DNA of 64,000 nt. It comes from Chryseobacterium sp. ON_d1. GTDB taxonomy: Bacteria; Bacteroidota; Bacteroidia; Flavobacteriales; Weeksellaceae. The stretch spans positions 1 through 64,000 of the forward strand of contig NZ_BJTC01000016.1 of the NCBI RefSeq assembly GCF_006829085.1, written 5' to 3'. Position 1 is the first letter of the stretch; the number at the start of each line of letters is the position of its first letter. Below the pieces are notes generated by a model, which did no database searches, was not told where the DNA came from, and saw nothing but the letters and a program-made list of their open reading frames with translations. Of the stretch, positions 35,985-46,383 are shown in pieces. The position numbers and the translations under genes are program-made.

Positions 35985-36665
35985 CTAAAGAGGTCTTCTG
36001 TCTATAACTTCTAATAAAATCTCTCTAATCCTTCTTTTTTGCTTTTGGGATAGGGATGGATCTCTCATTTTATGAGTTAGTTTCTTGTGAAAATTAAACT
36101 TATCAATTTTTTGATCTCTTGCTAAGTCGATTATTTTAGTAGGAGAATTAAGATCGAAGAAATATATGTGAAGTAGTCCTTTATCTCTATTATAAGATCT
36201 ATAAAATAAACCGTCATCTATAAACACATAATCGTGAAAATTATCAAAATGTGGATGGAGTATTCTAAAGTGAGTTGATGTATATATATCATAGTTTAAA
36301 GATAAATTATTTCTGAAACGATTTGATAAAGGAGAATTTGTCGACTTTTTGGTATTACAAGTCCTACATGATAAACATAAATTTAGTGGAGTAAACATTA
36401 AATCATACCTTGCTTCCTTCGGAATTATATGTTCTATTGGTTCATCGTATCCTTTGAAATTTATTTTTTGACGACAATATACACAGTGATCTCGCTGCTC
36501 AATAGAGTAGTGATCCTTTATTCGATTTTTAATAGGTTGATATCTATAATTTAAGTTTGTCCAATCGTTGTGAGATGTGAGTGGATAAGAACGTATTATA
36601 TTCCTATCAACTGTTTTCCAAAGATAACTCTTCTGAATTTTATTTCGTAACGGATCAATTCTCAT
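35985..36665 (-). CDS. HNH endonuclease of a Septu-like pair
   Basis: 226 residues. A zinc-supported HNH motif runs from CVYCRQKINF (61-70), through EPIEHIIPKEARYD (75-88, with H79), to LNLCLSCRTCNTKKS (94-108). The CxxC pairs and the Asn/His positions match PtuB-type or retron-associated HNH nucleases. Outside this core it is basic and helical. Its ATG overlaps the TGA of the upstream ATPase (ATGA), so the two are translationally coupled. In Septu systems the HNH protein cleaves DNA once the ATPase partner senses infection. Confidence 0.75.
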   Translation of the reverse strand: MRIDPLRNKIQKSYLWKTVDRNIIRSYPLTSHNDWTNLNYRYQPIKNRIKDHYSIEQRDHCVYCRQKINFKGYDEPIEHIIPKEARYDLMFTPLNLCLSCRTCNTKKSTNSPLSNRFRNNLSLNYDIYTSTHFRILHPHFDNFHDYVFIDDGLFYRSYNRDKGLLHIYFFDLNSPTKIIDLARDQKIDKFNFHKKLTHKMRDPSLSQKQKRRIREILLEVIDRRPL

Positions 36666-38164
36666 TCAATTTTTGAAATAAGTTTTAGTACAATATCTTT
36701 TAAAGGATCAGAGTCATTTAATGATTCTAATTTTAGAGATTTTAGTTTTTGAATATCCTCAATAATGACATTATTAGGTGTTTCTGGGTTTGCCATTTTA
36801 TCTAAAATATTTCCAACAAGATCATTTATATAGAAATTTCTGGTTGTAGGAGTTTTAAAAACATGTAATAAGATCTCTTCTGCAGATTTTGCATAAGTAC
36901 TATCTTCAAAATAATTAATTGAAACGTAATCTGCTTCATTATCTAAAATTATAATCTTTGAATTTGTTGGAAATAAGTTTGACAGGATAAAATGACTATG
37001 TGTAGAAATTATAAAATGTATGCCTATGAAATTTTCAAATGCCTTTTTTAGTATTGTTAAATATTTCATTTGCCATTCAGGGTGTAAGCTAATTTCAGGT
37101 TCATCAACCATTATAATACTGTTATTTTCAATTTTGGCTGCAATATTGATTATAGATGATAGAATATTGAACTCACCCGAACTCATACTGTAAATACCTA
37201 ACTCATATTGATTTTTAATAAATGAAATCTCAGCAATATCAATAAGTTCCAATTCGATCAATAACTCAATTGATATTGCAAATTCACGAATTTCTTCAAA
37301 AGATTCTAAATCACTGAAATCTAGCAAATATTTTATGTTAGTTTTATTTTTTATAGAAAAGTCATTTTTATATAGCAGTCTTTGTAAAAATACAGACGCT
37401 TTATTGACAATATCTTTGTCATCAACAAATGTTCTAAGATAGTTGTAGCGATTGTTATTACGGGAGTAAGAAGAATACTTTCTTAAAATAGTATTGTCAA
37501 AATAATCTTTAAAACTATTTTCATCACTTAGAAAATCATAGATTTTCTGATCTCTATGTTTTATCTTTAAACCTTTACCAGGCTTAAGATTGAATGTGAT
37601 CATCTGTTCAAAACCAATGTTTTCAAACAAAATTTGAAGATTTTTCAGTTTTTCGATTCTTTGGCTAATACCAACTATACTATAAAAAAGCTTTTTAAGA
37701 TTACTTCCTTTATAAATTGCATTGTAAATTGTTCTTAGCCCCTGATATTCATATGCTTTTTCAAAATACTCTAATTCTCCCATGATCCTCCTTTTATCAA
37801 TAAATGGAAATCTATCATTTGCAGAAAATGTATTTGCTATAATCTTTTTGGGGAGATCGTCTTTATTACTAATATTTGTAGATGTCAAACCATCAAGATT
37901 ACTGTAAAAAAAAAGCTTTGAGTTATAATAGAATTCTATTTTAAAACCTGAACTAAAATCATCAAATAATTCTAATTGTCTATTCGATATTAGTTTGAAT
38001 AAATTGATAATAATCTCAAGAATTAGGCTTTTTCCTGTGCCATTAGGACCGATTAGAATTGTATAATAATTTAAAGTTTCTTGTTGATCAAAATTGCAAA
38101 AATCGAAATCTAAATTTCCAAATTTATAATGATTTCTTAATGAGAGAGATTTAATCCTAAACAT
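36662..38164 (-). CDS. AAA ATPase of a Septu-like pair (PtuA-like)
   Basis: 500 residues. ABC/SMC-like head: Walker A GPNGTGKS (39-46), signature-like SMSSGE (326-331), Walker B IIMVDEPEISLHPEW (350-364), and the H-loop THSH (388-391). The middle (130-310) is the variable helical insert typical of OLD/PtuA-type ATPases. Length and partner fit the Septu ATPase. Other ABC-type defence ATPases (retron-type, Gabija-like) cannot be fully excluded, but those have different nuclease partners. Directly precedes the HNH gene and follows Res by 58 bases. Confidence 0.75.
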   Translation of the reverse strand: MFRIKSLSLRNHYKFGNLDFDFCNFDQQETLNYYTILIGPNGTGKSLILEIIINLFKLISNRQLELFDDFSSGFKIEFYYNSKLFFYSNLDGLTSTNISNKDDLPKKIIANTFSANDRFPFIDKRRIMGELEYFEKAYEYQGLRTIYNAIYKGSNLKKLFYSIVGISQRIEKLKNLQILFENIGFEQMITFNLKPGKGLKIKHRDQKIYDFLSDENSFKDYFDNTILRKYSSYSRNNNRYNYLRTFVDDKDIVNKASVFLQRLLYKNDFSIKNKTNIKYLLDFSDLESFEEIREFAISIELLIELELIDIAEISFIKNQYELGIYSMSSGEFNILSSIINIAAKIENNSIIMVDEPEISLHPEWQMKYLTILKKAFENFIGIHFIISTHSHFILSNLFPTNSKIIILDNEADYVSINYFEDSTYAKSAEEILLHVFKTPTTRNFYINDLVGNILDKMANPETPNNVIIEDIQKLKSLKLESLNDSDPLKDIVLKLISKIE

Positions 38165-38222
38165 GCAATTCTATATTTACTATAATTTGAATTTTATAAT
38201 TACTCTAAGGAAAATTACGGAA

Positions 38223-40895
38223 TCATAGTCGCTTTAAAACTTCGATAATATTGCTTGAATTATAACAGCCATCAACATTTAGTTTCTGAAAAACCATGAA
38301 GTATTTATAATTTGAGCCTGCTTTTTCAGCCCATGTCTTTCCTAATTTATTTTTCTCTTTACTGTCATCATTTGCTCTGTCATCTCCCTTAGTTTCAATT
38401 ACTAATATATTTCCTTTATTAGTGTAAGCAATAAAGTCAGGATAATGATTATTACTGTAACCATTTATGTAAAATCCTTGGCCTTTAACAATATTTTTAT
38501 GCCAAAACATAATATTTTCTAGCGAAGCAATTTCTAGTATCATTTTTTTCTCAAACTCATTCATATTTGCTTCTTGGCCATACAATGATTTTGAAATTGG
38601 TAAGGACGGATTTAAAGGAACAATATAGTCAGAAAGTGAATAGCTTTTTTTGACAATTATTTCGTTTGCATCTAGCAATATATTAAAACGTTCTTTAGCA
38701 TAAATATTGGTTAGCTGAGTAATCTTTTCCTTGATCTTATTTATATATAAAAAGTCATTATTTACAATGTCTCTTGCCTGTTCAACAGTCAATTGTTCAA
38801 ATATTCTTGAAACATATTTTTTTAAGTCCTGATCAGAGATCGGTGTCATATCACCTAGTTTAGAAACAATCATTGAGCTAACTTGCCTGATCTGACTATC
38901 TTTTGGTTTTGATAAAATAGAATCTAAAAGTATATCTTTTGATCTTTTAGTTATTTTATCTATTGTTGATGTTCCTTTGTGTTCGTCAAAATCAACCTTA
39001 TACATCTCAGCCGAAGTAGCATCAAAGTTAATACTAGTATCACATTGGAGCAAATTAAATCCTTTAAGTAAGCTTAATTTGTTAAGTAATCTTTCACTTT
39101 TTTTGAGTTCTTCAAAAAGAATTCCGTCACCAAGTTCTTCCTCTATTTTAATGAAGAATTGAGGAAGAAGTAATGACTTTGCAATAAGTTTATATGATTC
39201 CTCTATAAAATATCTTTTTGGCTCTTTATTCATAACTTCCATTAAAAGAATTGTGTTTTCATCCATATCCAATCTCTGCACTTGTTTTTCAAAGATCTCT
39301 GACTGCGCAACAGCTTTTAATGTTAGGTCAGATAATTTTTCAAATTGAGATTTGTCTTCGTAATCTTTAAGAGTAACATTATCATTTGGATTAAATTTAA
39401 TTTCATTCAAATCAAAATCATCGTCATCACAAGATTCTGTTGTGGCCATTTTAATATTATCACTAAATAAATCTTCTTTTAAAATTTCTTCTCTTGTTTT
39501 CGTTGATTCTGCTATATCTCTTGCAAAATAGTCATCTTTACTGAATCCCGCATCCTGTAGACCTTTAACAATATTGCTTAAAGTCTCATTGAACTTTGCT
39601 GAAGCAGTTAAAACAAATGACATATTTAATAATGGTTCGTTGTGCTTTGCTACGTGAGGTTGCCGTAAAACTCTTCCTAGAATTTGTTCAACATCAACAG
39701 CTGAAGATTTATCTGCAAGTGATGCCAAAATATATGCATTTGGACAGTCCCATCCCTCCTTTAAAGCATTTACGGTGATAATATAACGGACAGAACAATT
39801 TCTCGACATTAGATTTATGTCTTTAAGTTCATCAATACCACTGACCTTAATTTTAATTTGTTCTTCAGGAATTTGTAGTTTAATAAGCTGCTCTTTTATT
39901 TTTTGGAATGTTGTGTTATTTTTTCCTTTAATATTAGATTGTGCCTGAAATAATATAATAGGTCTAATATATTTCCCTGTTATTTTTTCCTCTTCTAATG
40001 CATGAAGTTCCAGTTTTCTTTGAAGATTTAAAGCACTTGATATAACTTCTTCTTTTCTATTGTGATTGAAAACAATGACAGGTAATTTTACCATGTGATC
40101 TTTTTTTAACTTCAAAGCACTAACAAAACTTATAATGTTACTGTTTTCCTTAGGCGTTGCAGTTAAATCTAAAACCATGCTAGGATTTAAATTTCTCAAC
40201 ATTTCAACGCTCAAGTCACTTTCAGCATTATGACTTTCATCGACAACCACGATCGGATTCAAACTTCGAATGACATTAATTAGAGCAGTTTCATCAGTAT
40301 TCTCTAATACAATGTCTTTTTCAATTATATGTCTAAATTGTTCTAAGGCACCATTTTCCTGAAAAATTTTTCTATCTTCCTTTTTTGCCTTATCAATTCT
40401 TAAACTACTAAAATTTAATATAAAAATGTTTAACTGCTCATTAGTTGATGATGGATTAAAATTTGCACCTTGTAGAAGCTGATCTTTTTGATAAACTTCT
40501 ACTTTGTTATTAAATAATGAATTAAGTTTTTCTCTATATGGATGGTTAGGATTAGTGAAATTTTGGTACGTCTGCTGAAGAAGATTTGTCCACGGAACTA
40601 ACCACACAACTGCTTTGGGATTTCCTTGATTGAAATATTTATTGATAGAGCTTAGAGCATTACAAGCTATAAAAGTTTTTCCTCCTGCTGTTGGAACTTT
40701 TATCGCAATATGTACTGCATTAGGAATGCTATTTTTATAAGGTTTCATTCCAGTGTTAGTCAACGGATTATAGCTACCTATTTTGTCAAACCAATATTGG
40801 TTAAACGCTTTTCCAGGGTGTTGATATTTATTTAGATAATCTAGAAAATTTTCTAAATCATTTATGACATCTTTTTGATATGATTTTAGCTCCAT
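38223..40895 (-). CDS. res: type III restriction enzyme Res subunit
   Basis: 890 residues. SF2 helicase core: Walker A-type PTAGGKT (68-74), DESH motif (VVVDESHN), LTATP (motif III), and the C-terminal helicase segment ending EQILGRVLRQPHV. A PD-(D/E)xK nuclease lies at the C-terminus: P819-D820, then E834-x-K836 in ILVIETKG. This is the normal design of Res, which translocates along DNA and cuts with Mod bound at asymmetric sites. It follows Mod by 20 bases. All catalytic motifs look intact. Confidence 0.9.
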   Translation of the reverse strand: MELKSYQKDVINDLENFLDYLNKYQHPGKAFNQYWFDKIGSYNPLTNTGMKPYKNSIPNAVHIAIKVPTAGGKTFIACNALSSINKYFNQGNPKAVVWLVPWTNLLQQTYQNFTNPNHPYREKLNSLFNNKVEVYQKDQLLQGANFNPSSTNEQLNIFILNFSSLRIDKAKKEDRKIFQENGALEQFRHIIEKDIVLENTDETALINVIRSLNPIVVVDESHNAESDLSVEMLRNLNPSMVLDLTATPKENSNIISFVSALKLKKDHMVKLPVIVFNHNRKEEVISSALNLQRKLELHALEEEKITGKYIRPIILFQAQSNIKGKNNTTFQKIKEQLIKLQIPEEQIKIKVSGIDELKDINLMSRNCSVRYIITVNALKEGWDCPNAYILASLADKSSAVDVEQILGRVLRQPHVAKHNEPLLNMSFVLTASAKFNETLSNIVKGLQDAGFSKDDYFARDIAESTKTREEILKEDLFSDNIKMATTESCDDDDFDLNEIKFNPNDNVTLKDYEDKSQFEKLSDLTLKAVAQSEIFEKQVQRLDMDENTILLMEVMNKEPKRYFIEESYKLIAKSLLLPQFFIKIEEELGDGILFEELKKSERLLNKLSLLKGFNLLQCDTSINFDATSAEMYKVDFDEHKGTSTIDKITKRSKDILLDSILSKPKDSQIRQVSSMIVSKLGDMTPISDQDLKKYVSRIFEQLTVEQARDIVNNDFLYINKIKEKITQLTNIYAKERFNILLDANEIIVKKSYSLSDYIVPLNPSLPISKSLYGQEANMNEFEKKMILEIASLENIMFWHKNIVKGQGFYINGYSNNHYPDFIAYTNKGNILVIETKGDDRANDDSKEKNKLGKTWAEKAGSNYKYFMVFQKLNVDGCYNSSNIIEVLKRL

Positions 40896-40915
40896 CTACA
40901 ATAGTCTATGAGTAA

Positions 40916-42673
40916 TTATAATTTTGTAATATCTCTAGGGATTTTCTTGAATACAATACTATATTTTTGCATCAAATCATTTGAAAGTAAACAGTTATCT
41001 GCATAAATGATATATTGATCTGATTTTGTTTTAATAGTTCTCAAAAAACTTTCATCTAACGTTGTCATTTTTTCTTTCTCATAGTAAAAATAATATGCAG
41101 TTTCATCTTTTACCCCCAATAAATAGTTTTCTGATTGTATTTCAAATGGTAATTTAGTTTCAGAATACCAAACATATTCATAAATTTTGTGTAACTCTAT
41201 TTCCTGGTTGAGCATTCCGTTTTCAACAAATATTGTTTGACCAAGTGTGTAATATGAATAATGCCCCAAAGTACCTTCAACGGCTTTGTCTCCTTTTCCA
41301 TATCCATTTATGACCCTTTTAACCCTTTCTGCAGTAATTGCTTCGGCGTAGTTTTCCATCTCAATAAGAATAAATTTGCGATTTCCATCATCTTCCTTAT
41401 TAATATTTAGGACGGCATGAGCTGTTGTACCTGAACCTGCAAATGAATCTAATACTATATCATTTTTGTTACTTACAGCTCTAATAACTTCCTCAATGAG
41501 TGAAAGAGGTTTTGGGTAATTGAAAATTTTAGAACCAAATATTTCGTTGAGCAATTGTGTGCCATTAACAGTATGAAATTTTTTTTCCATCCACATCGTA
41601 GGTATTTGACTTCCTACAGTTTTATTTTTGCCAAAATTTAAAGTTGGAGTATCATTATCACTCTCAGAAGTAACTAATTCACCCGTCTCAATCTTCTTAA
41701 TTACTCCTGATGGTAAATACTGTATACTATATGAATTTAAATTATTTTTTGACTGATTTGGAGATATTTTTATATATCCTTTGCCCCAATCATTTTTTAA
41801 ACGAGATGGTATTAGTCTCCAAACACAGTCATCTCCTTTACTTGTAACAGGCCATATTGCTACACAATTTTCAGGTGCTTCATTATAATCATAAATAAAG
41901 TCTTCCAATTTACCAACATACGTTTTGTCTTTTATTCTTTCTGCAAGTGATTTTCCAACACTATGTAACAAGCCTGTTTTTGATTCAACGTAAATTGGAT
42001 AAGCTTGGTTAGGTCTTTGAATTTTGTTAAATGTAGCTAAAGTCATACCCTCAAATGGAGATCTTACATTGCCACCTGAAAAAGATAGTGCATTGGGTTT
42101 GAAATCTTGTGGTAATATGAATATAAGGTATTCATGAGTATAATTAAATCCGCCTGAGGGTTTACCTCCCGATGTCTGAACTGTTACTATTGTAATCTGC
42201 ATTTCAGCAAAAATTTCTTTACAAACTAACTGTAATGATGATATTTCATGATGACTTAAGCTTATAATTATACAACCATTTTGATGAAGTAATTTTTTTA
42301 ATAATTTTAATCTAGGATACATCATACAAAGCCATTTGTCGTGTCTTGTTAAATCTTCTTCTTCTTTACCTACAACTTCACCAAGCCATTTTTTAATTTT
42401 TGGATCATTTACATTATCGTTATATATCCATTCTTCGTTACCAGTATTATATGGAGGATCTATGTAAATGCAATTTATTCTCCCTTCGTATTGAGGCAGT
42501 AAAGACTTGAGAGCTACGAGATTATCGCCATGAATAATTTTATTTTCAGACAAAATATTTGAGTCCTTTATCTCTTTCGAAGAAACCGAATATTTCTTTT
42601 CTAATATTTTATATGGAACCTCTAAATGATGATTAATAATCTTTTCCTTTCCAATCCAATGAAGTGTGGGCAT
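40916..42673 (-). CDS. mod: type III Mod DNA adenine methyltransferase
   Basis: 585 residues. DPPYNTG (72-78) is motif IV of an adenine methyltransferase, placed before FAGSGTT (411-417, motif I), the order of beta-class Mod proteins. The part between (roughly 160-360) holds the target-recognition region, which sets the sequence recognised. Conserved C-terminal helices follow. Length is close to that of other type III Mod subunits. Upstream of Res by 20 bases and downstream of the DUF262 protein by 79 bases. It supplies host protection by N6-methyladenine; the target sequence cannot be predicted. Confidence 0.9.
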   Translation of the reverse strand: MPTLHWIGKEKIINHHLEVPYKILEKKYSVSSKEIKDSNILSENKIIHGDNLVALKSLLPQYEGRINCIYIDPPYNTGNEEWIYNDNVNDPKIKKWLGEVVGKEEEDLTRHDKWLCMMYPRLKLLKKLLHQNGCIIISLSHHEISSLQLVCKEIFAEMQITIVTVQTSGGKPSGGFNYTHEYLIFILPQDFKPNALSFSGGNVRSPFEGMTLATFNKIQRPNQAYPIYVESKTGLLHSVGKSLAERIKDKTYVGKLEDFIYDYNEAPENCVAIWPVTSKGDDCVWRLIPSRLKNDWGKGYIKISPNQSKNNLNSYSIQYLPSGVIKKIETGELVTSESDNDTPTLNFGKNKTVGSQIPTMWMEKKFHTVNGTQLLNEIFGSKIFNYPKPLSLIEEVIRAVSNKNDIVLDSFAGSGTTAHAVLNINKEDDGNRKFILIEMENYAEAITAERVKRVINGYGKGDKAVEGTLGHYSYYTLGQTIFVENGMLNQEIELHKIYEYVWYSETKLPFEIQSENYLLGVKDETAYYFYYEKEKMTTLDESFLRTIKTKSDQYIIYADNCLLSNDLMQKYSIVFKKIPRDITKL

Positions 42674-42752
42674 ACTATTTTTAACAGTTTAATGTGACAA
42701 GGTAAGAAAATTATAATATTGAAGGCAAACTTCTGACTATGCATAGTGTTGC

Positions 42753-44546
42753 TTATTTTTTGTCATAAACGTCGTATTCAAGTTGGATAAGTTTATTTTT
42801 ACTTAAATCTATATCTAATATTTTCTCAACTTGATTGCAAAACCAATTCCATCTAGCATTAATTGCTTCGACACTCCATTCCCCATTATATTTATTAGCA
42901 TGATAATCATTGACGATATCTTGAGTCATTTTAAAAGAGCTAATTTTTTTATCATCTGCATTTTCCAATCCTGTACCATCATATGATTTTTGCTTGACGG
43001 CAAACGCATAGTTTCTTGCATTTAAGTTTTTACTTCCGCTCAATAGTGTTAGGTTTGCGCCGGTATTTATCCAATCTTCAATATTACTTATACTATTTAC
43101 GAACTGCCATTCTTCTACATTTTTGTATGCACGTGGTAAAATATGTTCAGTTTGAATATTTCTGTCTCCCATTGAATAAAACTGAGGATTATCCTGTTGT
43201 TCATATTCAATCATAAATAGCAAAGGTTTACACCAAGGCTCAAAATAAATATCACCATTCAAATTATTAATTGCGCGTTGGATTATATCTTCATTCAATT
43301 GCCTATTCCACTCTGTTTCTATCTCTTCTAAAGGCTTATGTTCTTTCAAATATCCTATGAGATTAAACGAGGTTTGTTTGATTTTTGATAAAGTATTGCC
43401 TGATAGCCAATTAAGATAGTAATATCTTCTAAACTTTATAAGGAAATTCTCAAAATCAGGATATTTTTCGTACAAAGCTGTAGTGACAATAGTTCGCCAA
43501 TAAACACTCCATCTTAAATAGTACAATGAGTAAATGATAGTATTTTCTGAATTATAAATTTTTAGCTTGTAGGTTGAGACAAAATCTTTAAATTGTTTAA
43601 TTACATCATTCGCATCTTTAGTTGCAAATAAATTTCTTAGTTCATCATATAATGAACGTTCAGGGTTTTTGCCTAATAAATAATATTCATACATCACAAA
43701 AAGATTATTCATACTTTCGTCAGTGTCTGTCGCCATATTTTCACAACTTTTCCAATCATCCATAAATTGATCTTCGTGATGTTTTTTTAACTCAGATTCA
43801 TCTTCATATTTTTTATGGATTTTCTCGATAAGGAAGCTCTTAATTAAATCAGCATTAGAGAGATCTAGACCTCTATCATTTAAAACTTGGAATAATTTTA
43901 TAGCAAAACTTACTGATTGACAATCTATTCGGATGATTTTTACACAATTAAAGAGATAATTTATAAATTTTCCTGTCTCTTGCTCCCCAAGATCATCCAT
44001 TTTTTCCTTAAAAAATGCAGCGGTATTTTGAAATTTAAATTTCGGTTCTTGTTCAATGCGTAAATCTTTTTTGTAGGGTCTTTTATTTTCCAGCGTCCTT
44101 CCTTCTTTTATTATTAAATCTTTAAAATCGCTCTCATGGTTAGAATGTGTTTTTAATCTGAGACGTTCAAATCTATCATTCAATCTAATAGACGATTTTA
44201 TGGTATAGCCATCAATAGCAAATGGATCTTTTTCTAACATCGATGCATTAAGTTCTGGGTGCATGTCTCTACAAACGCAAAGTAATATTAAAAGAGTGGT
44301 AAGTCTTTGTTGCCCGTCAACAATATCTAAATAATTTGAAGCTTCTTCGGGCTTGGCAGTAATTATAGAACCTAGAAAATAATTAGGTTCATTTTGTTGA
44401 GCTTCCCTTAAGTCATCCCAAAGCTTATTAAGTTGATCCTCTCCCCATGAGTAGGGACGTTGGTAACGTGGTATTTGATATAAAGCATCCTTGTTACCAA
44501 ATAGTTCACCTATTGTTAAACTTTGTGGTTTAAATATGTCTTCCAT
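42753..44546 (-). CDS. DUF262/DUF1524 (GmrSD-like) protein
   Basis: 597 residues. The N-terminal DUF262 signature is clear: QIPRYQRPYSW (24-34) and IVDGQQRLTTLLIL (75-88), which form a nucleotide-binding ParB/sulfiredoxin-like site. The C-terminal DUF1524 HNH-like nuclease carries TEHILPRAY (466-474, H468), then NLTLL (498-502). GmrSD enzymes of this layout cut modified (glucosylated) phage DNA in a nucleotide-dependent way. It sits between HerA and the type III genes, 72 and 79 bases away. All key motifs are intact. Confidence 0.85.
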   Translation of the reverse strand: MEDIFKPQSLTIGELFGNKDALYQIPRYQRPYSWGEDQLNKLWDDLREAQQNEPNYFLGSIITAKPEEASNYLDIVDGQQRLTTLLILLCVCRDMHPELNASMLEKDPFAIDGYTIKSSIRLNDRFERLRLKTHSNHESDFKDLIIKEGRTLENKRPYKKDLRIEQEPKFKFQNTAAFFKEKMDDLGEQETGKFINYLFNCVKIIRIDCQSVSFAIKLFQVLNDRGLDLSNADLIKSFLIEKIHKKYEDESELKKHHEDQFMDDWKSCENMATDTDESMNNLFVMYEYYLLGKNPERSLYDELRNLFATKDANDVIKQFKDFVSTYKLKIYNSENTIIYSLYYLRWSVYWRTIVTTALYEKYPDFENFLIKFRRYYYLNWLSGNTLSKIKQTSFNLIGYLKEHKPLEEIETEWNRQLNEDIIQRAINNLNGDIYFEPWCKPLLFMIEYEQQDNPQFYSMGDRNIQTEHILPRAYKNVEEWQFVNSISNIEDWINTGANLTLLSGSKNLNARNYAFAVKQKSYDGTGLENADDKKISSFKMTQDIVNDYHANKYNGEWSVEAINARWNWFCNQVEKILDIDLSKNKLIQLEYDVYDKK

Positions 44547-44618
44547 TTTTAAAATTATGTTTTTTCATTTCTTTTCAATATTTCGTGTTTTAACATTCAG
44601 TTAAGAAGTATTATTTTT

Positions 44619-46373
44619 TTAAACGTCTTTTTTCATTTTTTTTATAAGTTGATCAAATGCTACTGATGACCAATCCTTTTTCCACTCTGTTCTAAAATCA
44701 ATATCATTAGAAGCTGGTTTATATATTAGATCTTTTATTTTCACAATGGTGGGAATTGGGATACTGTCACCAATAATTAAAGCTTCTTGACGTTCCAATA
44801 TCGGTAATGTATCTGTTATAGCACTAACACTATCAGGCATTAGTCTTTTAACATATTGTTGATCTGTAGGATTAGTTAATCTCATAGCAACAAAATTATT
44901 GCATTGTGAAAATATTGTCTCAGAAATTTCAGATGGACGTTGGCTTACTATCATTAATGATAAACCATATTTTCGTCCTTCTTTAGCAATTCTTTCAATG
45001 GATTTTTTTACAGAATGATATTTTGAGCCCTGACTTTGTGGAATATAATTATGTGCTTCTTCTAAAACGAGAAGAAAAGGAATTTCGTTTGTGCCAGATT
45101 TTATAGATTTATAATGAAAACAAAAATCAAAAACTAATCTACTAATTAATGAAACTACTAAACTTAGAACTTCAAAGGGGATTCCACTTAAATCAATGAT
45201 TGTGATGTTAGTTTTATCTTCCTCATTATATCCTAGGAATTGTTTTAGGATAGTAGCTAAATCATCGGTTTTATATTCTGACTTGTCTTCTTTTCTTGGT
45301 TTTAATAAGAAGCTTAATCGATCATCATTTAATTTTGTTTCAAGTCGAGGGACAAACCTATCAAATTCGCCTGCGTAAGGTCCTGCATTGATTTTTCCAG
45401 TTGCTTTATCTTCAAATTCTATTTTCTCGAATAATTGATAAATATCATCTACATCTTCAGCTCTATTTTTTAATTTCAATTCACCAGTTTTTGCATCTTT
45501 AGTTGCAATATTATTGTTAGAAATATACCTGAAAACTTCATCAATACTGAAATAGATGGGTGTATCATAATTTATTTTTTTAAGAAGCTTATTATGACGT
45601 TTTTTGTTTAATGTAACTGCATTTTTAAATTGAGATATCTGATTATGAGAATTACTTTCAGAACTTTCAATAAACATTTCTTCAAGTTCTTCAGAGTTCA
45701 TCAACCAATATGGTAATACCAAATTATCAACATCAAGTTTTTTTGCTTTTGGGAAGGCTGGAGAGTACTCACCATGCAAATCAAAAAGAATAATATGTGA
45801 GTTATTTAGAATCCCATTTTTAACTTGTTCGCTACTAGGATTAATACCTTCTTGTAAAATTTTTGCAACAGTACCTGATTTTCCTGACCCTGTAGATCCG
45901 ATAACAGCAATATGTTTACTAAAAAACTTATCGCCATCTACTGCAATATCAATTTTTGTATTTTGCGCTAGACTTGAGAAAATAAATTCTTTATCTGATG
46001 CAGTAGCCGCATAAATACTTTTCAAAATAGAAATATCTGCTATAGCTACTTGATTTGGAGGTATTGCTATTTGTTGTCCTCCTCTTCTAAATTTGCCGTC
46101 TTCATCTAAAAATCCGATTGGTTGTGCATCTAGAATAAATGTAGGGTTTCCAAAATGATTTTCTCCACCACCATTAGTTATCTCTTTAATTTTAAAGCTT
46201 TGAACTAATGCAATTATAGATGTATTTGAATCATCGGAAATTTTCAAATAACTACCAATTGTAAAGTCTGAAGTATCTTGCTTAAATTTATCTGCATCTA
46301 TAACTTCTATTTGAATTAGGTTTGGAGCAACAGTTAAAATTTTAAAAATATCATTTAATGTATTCTCTGACAT
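44619..46373 (-). CDS. HerA-type ATPase (DUF87)
   Basis: 584 residues. An N-terminal beta-barrel (HAS-barrel-like, to ~130) is followed by the DUF87 FtsK/HerA core: Walker A IGSTGSGKS (158-166), the strand IILFDLHGEYSP, and Walker B LVLEEAHNYIP. The C-terminus (RPSEISETIFSQCNNFVAMR) with its conserved Arg is the usual subunit contact. HerA forms hexameric rings that pump DNA and often teams up with a nuclease; the gene 10 bases upstream encodes one that fits. Intact. Confidence 0.85.
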   Translation of the reverse strand: MSENTLNDIFKILTVAPNLIQIEVIDADKFKQDTSDFTIGSYLKISDDSNTSIIALVQSFKIKEITNGGGENHFGNPTFILDAQPIGFLDEDGKFRRGGQQIAIPPNQVAIADISILKSIYAATASDKEFIFSSLAQNTKIDIAVDGDKFFSKHIAVIGSTGSGKSGTVAKILQEGINPSSEQVKNGILNNSHIILFDLHGEYSPAFPKAKKLDVDNLVLPYWLMNSEELEEMFIESSESNSHNQISQFKNAVTLNKKRHNKLLKKINYDTPIYFSIDEVFRYISNNNIATKDAKTGELKLKNRAEDVDDIYQLFEKIEFEDKATGKINAGPYAGEFDRFVPRLETKLNDDRLSFLLKPRKEDKSEYKTDDLATILKQFLGYNEEDKTNITIIDLSGIPFEVLSLVVSLISRLVFDFCFHYKSIKSGTNEIPFLLVLEEAHNYIPQSQGSKYHSVKKSIERIAKEGRKYGLSLMIVSQRPSEISETIFSQCNNFVAMRLTNPTDQQYVKRLMPDSVSAITDTLPILERQEALIIGDSIPIPTIVKIKDLIYKPASNDIDFRTEWKKDWSSVAFDQLIKKMKKDV

Positions 46374-46383
46374 AATCTATATT

